NCBI RefSeq assembly: GCF_014197755.1
Contig: NZ_JACIGE010000002.1
Location: 248,001-312,000, forward strand
DNA: 64,000 bases
Origin: Rhodocyclus tenuis
Lineage (GTDB): Bacteria > Pseudomonadota > Gammaproteobacteria > Burkholderiales > Rhodocyclaceae
Direction: 5' to 3'
The notes beneath the pieces were generated by a model, which saw nothing but the letters and a program-made list of their open reading frames with translations, did no database searches and was not told the origin of the DNA. The position numbers were made by a program, and so were the translations under genes. Shown in pieces: positions 58,145 through 64,000 of this stretch. The first letter of the stretch is position 1. Each line of letters starts with the position of its first letter.

Positions 58145-59260
58145 TTATTTCGGCAACCGGTCGATCGCGTCGTTGAGGCGGCGGCGCAGTTCGTCGGTCG
58201 AGCGCCCCTGCACGCTGGCGATGCGGATTTCGCGCAACAGGTCGGCGACCTCTCCCGGCGTGCTCGGCCCGCTGGCGGTGCGCGCCGCCGGCGTCGTTTC
58301 GGCCTTGCCGGATGGCGGGCCGCCGGCAGCGACGAGTTCGGCGCGCTCGCCGACCTGGCCGCGGCGCGCGGTGATGACCAGCGTTCCCGGCGTCTGCGGC
58401 CGCGGGAAGGGGCGGCGCGATGCCTGTGGGCTCGGCGTACTCGCCTTGCGGAAAGCGTCGACCGCGGCATAGAACTTCTGCCGCAGCTCGTCGGTCTGCT
58501 TGCCCTCGGCCTGCGCCTGACGCAACTGGCGCAGCAGCTGGTCGATGTCGTTCGGCGCTGCCGCCGAGCGGCTGGCGGTACCGAAGCTTTCCTTCGGCGC
58601 CTTGACGGCGATGGCGAATTCCTCGGGCGACGAAATCATCTTGCCCAGACGCAGGTGGTCGTAGCGCATCGCCATGGTCAGCGCGCTGTCGCCCCAGTCG
58701 TTCTTCGCCTTCGGGTCGGCGCCGGATTCGAGCAGCACCTTGGCCAGATCCTCGCGACCTTCGCGCGCGGCGAGGATCAGCGGCGTCGACAGGTTGGGCG
58801 AACGCGCATTGACCTGCGCGCCGCGCTCGATCAGGTAACGCGCCACCTTTTCCTGGCCGTTGAACACCGCGTAGTGCAGCGCGCTCCACTGCTGGTCGTC
58901 GCGGTTGAGCGCGGCGCCGTGCTCGAGCAGCCACTTCACCGCGTCGAGATGGCCGTTCCAGGCAGCGAGCAGCAGCGCCTGTTCGCCATTGCGATTGACG
59001 CGGCGCGGGTTGGCGCCGCGTTCGGTGAACAGCGTCATCATCGGAATGTCGCCGTTCCAGGCGGCGATCATCAGGCCGCTGCCGACGCGGTCGGCCTGGA
59101 ATTCGGGGTCGAGCCCCTCGTCGAGCCAGCGCTTGACCGTGCGCGTGTCGCCGCGCTCGACGGTGATGCCGAACTCGATCGGGTCAGGCGGCGCCGCCTG
59201 CACGCCGGCGGCTGCCAGCCAGATGAACGCCGCGAAAGCCAGTCTGCGCATTGCCTGCAT
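58145..59260 (-). CDS. Secreted ankyrin-repeat protein
   Basis: 371 residues with signal peptide (cleavage near VQAAPPD). Five to six ankyrin repeats fill about 35-205 (for example NGEQALLLAAWNGHLDAVKW and LSTPLILAAREGREDLAKVL). The C-terminal part is linker-like and contains two related segments, LRQLRQAQAEGKQTDELRQK and LREIRIASVQGRSTDELRRR, a possible internal duplication. AGGGAGAG precedes the ATG. Periplasmic protein-protein interaction is likely; the partner is unknown. Confidence 0.8.
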   Translation of the reverse strand: MQAMRRLAFAAFIWLAAAGVQAAPPDPIEFGITVERGDTRTVKRWLDEGLDPEFQADRVGSGLMIAAWNGDIPMMTLFTERGANPRRVNRNGEQALLLAAWNGHLDAVKWLLEHGAALNRDDQQWSALHYAVFNGQEKVARYLIERGAQVNARSPNLSTPLILAAREGREDLAKVLLESGADPKAKNDWGDSALTMAMRYDHLRLGKMISSPEEFAIAVKAPKESFGTASRSAAAPNDIDQLLRQLRQAQAEGKQTDELRQKFYAAVDAFRKASTPSPQASRRPFPRPQTPGTLVITARRGQVGERAELVAAGGPPSGKAETTPAARTASGPSTPGEVADLLREIRIASVQGRSTDELRRRLNDAIDRLPK

Positions 59261-59333
59261 GGTTTCTCTCCCTGAGCCGTCGCCGCTGGCGTGCGGCGTC
59301 GTGTCTGTCGTTTTGGTGCACAATATTGCGCTC

Positions 59334-59861
59334 ATGCCCGCCCGCCTTGCCCTTGCCTTCGCCCTGTCGGTCGCGCTGCACGCCGTGCTGCTCTTTGCCG
59401 GCGCCGACAGCCGCCGCGCGCCGCCAGCGCCACCGCGGCTGGAAGCGCGCCTGCGCCTGCCGCCGGCGCCACCGGCCGAGCCGCTGTTGAAGAACACACT
59501 CGCCGCCGAACCCGAGCCGGCAAAACCCGCCGCCAAGCCACTGCCGCCGCCCGCCAGCGCTGCAAAAACCCCGGCCGCTGCACCGAAGCCGACGCCGGCA
59601 CGCGAACTGCGCGCGGCGCAGAAGAAGCTCGCGCAGCACCAGTACTACCCGCCCGAGGCGATCGCCGCCGGACTCGAAGGCGAGGTGCGCCTGCTCGTCC
59701 TGCTCGACGCCGACGGCCAGATCAGCGACGTGCAGATCGCCGCCAGCAGCGGCCACCGCATCCTCGACGCCGCGGCGCAGCGCGCCGCCTTCGCCATGGG
59801 CTCGCTACCCGGCAGCAGCCGGCGCGAACTGATCCTGCCGGTCGCCTTCCGTCTGCGCTAG
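59334..59861 (+). CDS. TonB-family C-terminal domain protein
   Basis: 175 residues: N-terminal membrane anchor (about 3-22), Pro/Ala/Lys-rich periplasmic linker (about 25-95), and a C-terminal TonB-like domain with YYPPEAIAAGLEGEVRLLVLL and a hydrophobic end LPVAFRLR. It may energise outer-membrane receptors such as the BtuB pair, but ExbB/ExbD are not nearby. Divergent from the ankyrin gene by 73 bp. The open frame extends over the ankyrin gene and is rejected. Confidence 0.85.
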   Translation: MPARLALAFALSVALHAVLLFAGADSRRAPPAPPRLEARLRLPPAPPAEPLLKNTLAAEPEPAKPAAKPLPPPASAAKTPAAAPKPTPARELRAAQKKLAQHQYYPPEAIAAGLEGEVRLLVLLDADGQISDVQIAASSGHRILDAAAQRAAFAMGSLPGSSRRELILPVAFRLR

Positions 59862-59880
59862 CGACGCGCTCGACGCTGGC

Positions 59881-59910
59881 GGTGGCGGTGGCGGTGGCGG
59901 TGGCGGTGGC
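59881..59910. repeat. Five-copy GGTGGC hexanucleotide repeat
   Basis: Five exact GGTGGC units lie between the TonB-like gene stop and the trmB stop. It is outside both genes and in a six-base period, so slippage would not alter either product. Confidence 0.9.
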
Positions 59911-59915
59911 GGCGC

Positions 59916-60659
59916 CTAGCCGGCGCGCCGGCGGAAAACCACGTCCCAGACGCCGTGGCCGAGACGCAGGCCGCGCTGCTCGAATTTGGTCAGTGGCCGG
60001 TAGTCCGGGCGCTTGGCAAAACCCTCGGCGGTATTTTCGAGCAGCGGCTCGGCGCTGAGCACCTCGAGCATCTGTTCGGCGTAATTCTCCCAGTCGGTGG
60101 CGCAGTGCAGATAGCCGCCGGGCGCCAGCCGCGAGGCGAGCAACGCAACCAGCGGCGGCTGGATCAGCCGGCGCTTGTGGTGGCGCGCTTTCGGCCACGG
60201 GTCGGGGAAGAAGATGTGCGCGCCGGCGAGCGTGCCGGGCTGGATCATGTCGCGCAGCACCTCGGCGGCGTCGTGCTGGACGATGCGGATGTTCGGCAGC
60301 GCGCGCTCGGCAACGAGCTTGCACAGGCTGCCGACGCCCGGCGTATGCACCTCGACGCCGAGGAAATCGCAGTCGGCGCGAGCGACGGCGATGGTCGCCG
60401 TCGTTTCGCCCATGCCGAAGCCGATTTCGAGAATCTTCGGCGCGCCGCGGCCAAAGAGCGCATCAAGGTCGAGCGGCGCCGGCGTGTAGGGCACGCCGAT
60501 CTTCGCCATCATGCTTTCGTGGTAACGCTGCTGCGCGTTGGAAACACGGCCCTGGCGCAGCACGAAGCTGCGGATCGGCCGGTGTACGGGCAGCGACAAA
60601 TTGTCGTCCTGTGGGCCCGGTGAATCCGCTGAGTTCGGAGAGTTCGTTGCGCCGCCCAT
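59916..60659 (-). CDS. trmB: tRNA (guanine-N7)-methyltransferase
   Basis: SAM-dependent methylation of G46 in tRNA variable loops. 247 residues with SAM motif LEIGFGMGE near 77-85 and the family signature [16 protein letters not shown] near 150. It starts 2 bp after thiG on the same strand. Confidence 0.96.
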   Translation of the reverse strand: MGGATNSPNSADSPGPQDDNLSLPVHRPIRSFVLRQGRVSNAQQRYHESMMAKIGVPYTPAPLDLDALFGRGAPKILEIGFGMGETTATIAVARADCDFLGVEVHTPGVGSLCKLVAERALPNIRIVQHDAAEVLRDMIQPGTLAGAHIFFPDPWPKARHHKRRLIQPPLVALLASRLAPGGYLHCATDWENYAEQMLEVLSAEPLLENTAEGFAKRPDYRPLTKFEQRGLRLGHGVWDVVFRRRAG

Positions 60660-60661
60660 GC

Positions 60662-61456
<795 letters not shown>

Positions 61457-61546
61457 GATCTGTCCGGAAAAGGAAACGTTAGGACGCGTTGGCGACCAGG
61501 GCGGCGCAGTTCGACAGCGGGAGCGGGAGCGTGCATGCCTGCCGGC

Positions 61547-61747
61547 TCAGCCGCCGCCGACGGCGACGACGATTTCGAGGCGGTCGCCGTCATTGAGCAG
61601 CGTCGCGCCGTGCAGGCTGCGCGGAACGATGTCGCCGTTGCGCTCGACGGCGATGCGCTTGCCCGTAAAACCGAGCGTTTCGACCAGCGCGGCGACGCTG
61701 AGTGCGGCGGGAAAGGAGCGGCTTTCGCCGTTGATGACGAGTTCCAT
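61547..61747 (-). CDS. thiS: Sulfur carrier protein ThiS
   Basis: 66-residue ubiquitin-fold sulfur carrier ending VAVGGG, so the C-terminal Gly-Gly for adenylation is present, with one extra Gly before it. The frame runs far upstream but only the last 66 residues match. No TPP riboswitch was seen upstream. Confidence 0.92.
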   Translation of the reverse strand: MELVINGESRSFPAALSVAALVETLGFTGKRIAVERNGDIVPRSLHGATLLNDGDRLEIVVAVGGG

Positions 61748-61927
61748 GGGCGACGATTCTATCATTGCCCGATTGCACCGGCAGTGCCGCCCCGGGCGGC
61801 GCAGCCTGCCTTGCGCCACCAGCCAGGTGCGTGTGCGGCAGGCGGCTTGCGTTTGCGCCGGGCACGGCGCGCGCTTGCGACAGAATGCGCGATAATCGCC
61901 GCCATCCCCCTGTTCGAGGAATTTGCC

Positions 61928-63094
61928 ATGCCCCAGCGCTTCTTTCGTCCGCGTCTGCTGTCCACGCTGCTTGCCGCGTGTCTGTTCGGTGCCGCCGGCG
62001 CCGCGCTTGCCGAGATCAAGGTCGGCGTGATCACCTCGTCGACCGGCCCGGTCGCCGTCGTCGGCATTCCGCAGAAGAACACCGCAGCGATGCTGCCGAC
62101 CGAAATCGGCGGTCAGAAGATCGACTACATCCTGCTCGACGACGCCTCCGACCCGACCAACGCCGTCACCAACCTGAAGAAGCTGCTCAGCGAGCAGAAG
62201 GTCGATGCGCTGATCGGACCGTCGTCGACGCCGGCGGCGACGGCGATGCTCGACTTTGTCGCCGAAGCGAAGACGCCGCTGCTGACGACGGTCGGCTCGT
62301 CGTCGCTGGTGCTGCCGATGGACGAGAAGCGCCGCTGGGTGTTCAAGACGACGCAGAACGACAGCCTCATCGCCGAAGCGGTGGTCGCGCACATGCACGC
62401 CAACGGCATCCGCACGCTCGGCTTCATCGGCTTCAACGATCCCTACGGCGAAAACTGGTACAAGGTGTTCGCGCCGATGGCCGAAAAGGCCGGCATCCGC
62501 ATCGTCGCCAGCGAGCGCTACACGCGCACCGATCCGTCGGTCACCGGCCAGGTGCTGAAGCTGCTCACCGCGCGTCCCGACGCGGTGTTCGTCGCCGCTG
62601 CCGGCGGCCCGGCGGTGCTGCCGCAGCAGGCGCTCGCCGACAAGGGCTACAAGGGCAAGATCTACCAGACGCACGGCGCGGCGACCAACGACTTCATCCG
62701 CCTCGGCGGCGCCAAGGTCGAAGGCACGCTGATGGCCGGCGGCCCGATGCTCGTTGCCGACGATCTGCCGGCGAGCAACCCGATCAAGGCCGTCGCGCAG
62801 AACTACATCAAGCTCTACGAAGCGAAGTACGGCGCCGGCACCACCTCGACCTTCGGCGCCAACACCTGGGATGCCGGCCTGCTGCTGCAGAAGACGATCC
62901 CGGAAGCGCTGAAGAAGGCCAAGCCCGGTACGCCCGAGTTCCGCGCCGCACTGCGCGACGCGCTCGAGCAGGCCAAGGAAGTCGTCGGCGCGCAGGGCGT
63001 GTTCACGATGAGCCCGCAGAACCACAACGGCATGGATGCGCGTGCGCGGGTGATGATGACGGTCAAGGACGGGCGCTGGACCGCGTTGCCGTGA
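61928..63094 (+). CDS. Branched-chain amino-acid-type ABC transporter substrate-binding protein
   Basis: Periplasmic binding protein of the LivJ/LivK (Perip_BP_6) family, 388 residues. Signal peptide cleaved near AALAE; EIKVGVITSSTGPVA opens the mature domain, and the ligand-pocket GPSSTPAATAM and GFNDPYGENWYK segments are visible. GAGG precedes the ATG. No permease or ATPase of the system is in the window. Ligands may be amino acids or aromatic acids. Confidence 0.88.
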   Translation: MPQRFFRPRLLSTLLAACLFGAAGAALAEIKVGVITSSTGPVAVVGIPQKNTAAMLPTEIGGQKIDYILLDDASDPTNAVTNLKKLLSEQKVDALIGPSSTPAATAMLDFVAEAKTPLLTTVGSSSLVLPMDEKRRWVFKTTQNDSLIAEAVVAHMHANGIRTLGFIGFNDPYGENWYKVFAPMAEKAGIRIVASERYTRTDPSVTGQVLKLLTARPDAVFVAAAGGPAVLPQQALADKGYKGKIYQTHGAATNDFIRLGGAKVEGTLMAGGPMLVADDLPASNPIKAVAQNYIKLYEAKYGAGTTSTFGANTWDAGLLLQKTIPEALKKAKPGTPEFRAALRDALEQAKEVVGAQGVFTMSPQNHNGMDARARVMMTVKDGRWTALP

Positions 63095-63339
63095 GCGGCA
63101 TCGAGCACTACGTCGAGGAACTGGCGCAGATCGACCGCGAGATCGAGCATTACGCGGCGATCTGCGGCGTCGACCTCGCCGACCACGACGCGGTCAAGCG
63201 CTGCCTGAAACAGCCGCATGGCGACTGGGCCGACGACAAGGCGCGCGCCTCGCTGCACGGACTGCTCGTGCTGCGCATCAAGGTCGAAGGCGAAATGATC
63301 GCCGAGGGCCTCGTCCCGCGCGAGCTGAACGGCTGGTAG
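63091..63339 (+). CDS. Small GTG-start protein coupled to the binding protein
   Basis: 82 residues, not recognised. It starts with GTG overlapping the stop of the upstream gene (GTGA), a coupling arrangement. Helical and charged, with two Cys (CGV and RCLK) and the ending LVPRELNGW. Likely cytoplasmic. Confidence 0.7.
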   Translation: MSGIEHYVEELAQIDREIEHYAAICGVDLADHDAVKRCLKQPHGDWADDKARASLHGLLVLRIKVEGEMIAEGLVPRELNGW

Positions 63340-63363
63340 CCCGCCAGGGCTGCGCAGGAAACA

Positions 63364-63399
63364 ACAAGGGCCGCCTCCCTCCGTGGAAGCGGCCCTTGT
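63364..63399. terminator. Hairpin between convergent genes
   Basis: ACAAGGGCCGC (63364-63374) and GCGGCCCTTGT (63389-63399) form an 11-bp perfect stem with a 14-nt loop. There is no long T run, but it lies after the small ORF and before the ligase stop, so it probably acts as a terminator on either strand. Confidence 0.65.
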
Positions 63400-63443
63400 G
63401 CGTTCACGCCCGGCCCGCTGCGAGCGAGTCGGGCGGCAACAAG

Positions 63444-64000
63444 CTAGTAGCGGTTATCGAACACGCGGTTGGTCTTCTTCTCGCTGCGTGGCAACTCGCC
63501 GATGGCGACCGCCTTCGGCACAACGGTCAGGCCGATGCGCGTCTTGCAGCGCTGGCGCACCGCCGCCTCGACGCCTTCGCGGTGCGTGCCGGCGACCGTT
63601 TCAAAAAACACGGTCATCACGTCGTGGCCTTCGATGTGGTCGATCATGATCTGGAATTCGCTGCTGGCGCCCTCGACCTCGTGCAGTACCTCGTCGATCA
63701 GCGCCGGGAAGATGACGACGCCCTTCACCTTCACCATGTCGTCGGTGCGACCCATGATCGTGTCGATGCGCGGAAAGGCCGAGCCGCAGGCGCACGGGCC
63801 GGGGATGAAGCGCGTCAGGTCGTGCGTGCGGTAGCGGATCAGCGGCGCGCCCTGCTTACGCAGCGTGGTGATCACCAGTTCGCCGAGCTCGCCCTCGGCG
63901 ACATGCTTGCCGGTGTGCTGGTCGATGATCTCGAAATAGACGAAATCGTCCCAGTAGTGCATGCCGCAGGCGTGCTCGCACGAAATGCCGATGCCGGGAC
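63444..64000 (-). CDS. paaK: Phenylacetate-CoA ligase, C-terminal part (5' end outside window)
   Basis: About 185 C-terminal residues of an ANL-superfamily acyl-CoA ligase. YRTHDLTRFIPGPCACG, GRTDDMVKVKGVVIFP and the final ELPRSEKKTNRVFDNRY are typical of PaaK phenylacetate-CoA ligases. The frame is open to the window edge, so the internal ATG at 63962 is not the start. The LivK-type gene beside it may import an aromatic acid substrate; that link is inference. Confidence 0.9.
   Translation of the reverse strand, partial: PGIGISCEHACGMHYWDDFVYFEIIDQHTGKHVAEGELGELVITTLRKQGAPLIRYRTHDLTRFIPGPCACGSAFPRIDTIMGRTDDMVKVKGVVIFPALIDEVLHEVEGASSEFQIMIDHIEGHDVMTVFFETVAGTHREGVEAAVRQRCKTRIGLTVVPKAVAIGELPRSEKKTNRVFDNRY

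Noticed and set aside
61748-61927. TPP riboswitch upstream of thiS
   Set aside because: The conserved CUGAGA and related blocks are not present on the minus strand.

Overview
The window is high-GC, densely coded chromosomal DNA. I saw no insertion sequence, phage gene, CRISPR array, tRNA or rRNA. Gene content and order (lgt, zapA with 6S RNA, yicC-gmk-rpoZ-spoT, a complete system I cytochrome c maturation operon, soxYZ-fccAB, methylmalonyl-CoA mutase with biotin-dependent propionyl-CoA carboxylase) point to a betaproteobacterium, most likely Rhodocyclales. That placement is inferred from content and was not computed.

Layout. 1-5.3 kb: the probable first codons of ilvD, a membrane-anchored alpha/beta hydrolase, lgt, a VOC protein that may be methylmalonyl-CoA epimerase, and an unrecognised 595-residue protein. 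5.4-14 kb: a minus-strand propionyl-CoA operon (mutase, MeaB, PccB, PccA) with a divergent GntR/FCD regulator and an enoyl-CoA hydratase. 14-16 kb: a TauE-type exporter, 6S RNA and zapA with a ZapB-like partner. 16-24 kb: a cobalamin riboswitch leading two tandem BtuB receptors, BtuC, BtuD, cobyrinate amidase and BluB. 24-31.6 kb: ccmABCDEFGHI. 31.9-34.2 kb: a NapC/NirT-type tetraheme cytochrome, a diheme cytochrome and a small secreted hydrolase. 34.3-37.7 kb: an unknown protein, a CheX-like DUF3334 protein and a diguanylate cyclase. 37.8-42.2 kb: a sulfur block (YeeE/YedE transporter and rhodanese, divergent from soxYZ-fccAB). 42.3-48.1 kb: assorted housekeeping genes. 48.1-53.5 kb: yicC-gmk-rpoZ-spoT-dadA. 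53.6-58.1 kb: Ser/Thr kinase, PP2C phosphatase, rph, rdgB, hemW. 58.1-64 kb: an ankyrin protein, a TonB-like protein, thiS-thiG-trmB, a LivK-type binding protein with a small coupled ORF, and a truncated phenylacetate-CoA ligase.

How it fits together. The mutase needs adenosylcobalamin, and a riboswitch-controlled corrinoid uptake and lower-ligand cluster lies about 4 kb away, so vitamin supply and propionyl-CoA/methylmalonyl-CoA flux are neighbours. The ccm operon makes the c-type cytochromes needed by the adjacent NapC-type module and by the sulfide-oxidising Fcc cytochrome. Two genes next to ccm encode cytochromes with a CX3CH haem site instead of CX2CH.

The most notable non-coding signals are a cobalamin riboswitch with a 5' stem-loop, 6S RNA with its terminator, an FNR-type palindrome before ccmA, a 13-bp perfect inverted repeat between the two halves of the sulfur block, a palindrome between face-to-face promoters at the mutase/regulator junction, and a nested inverted-repeat element after ccmI.
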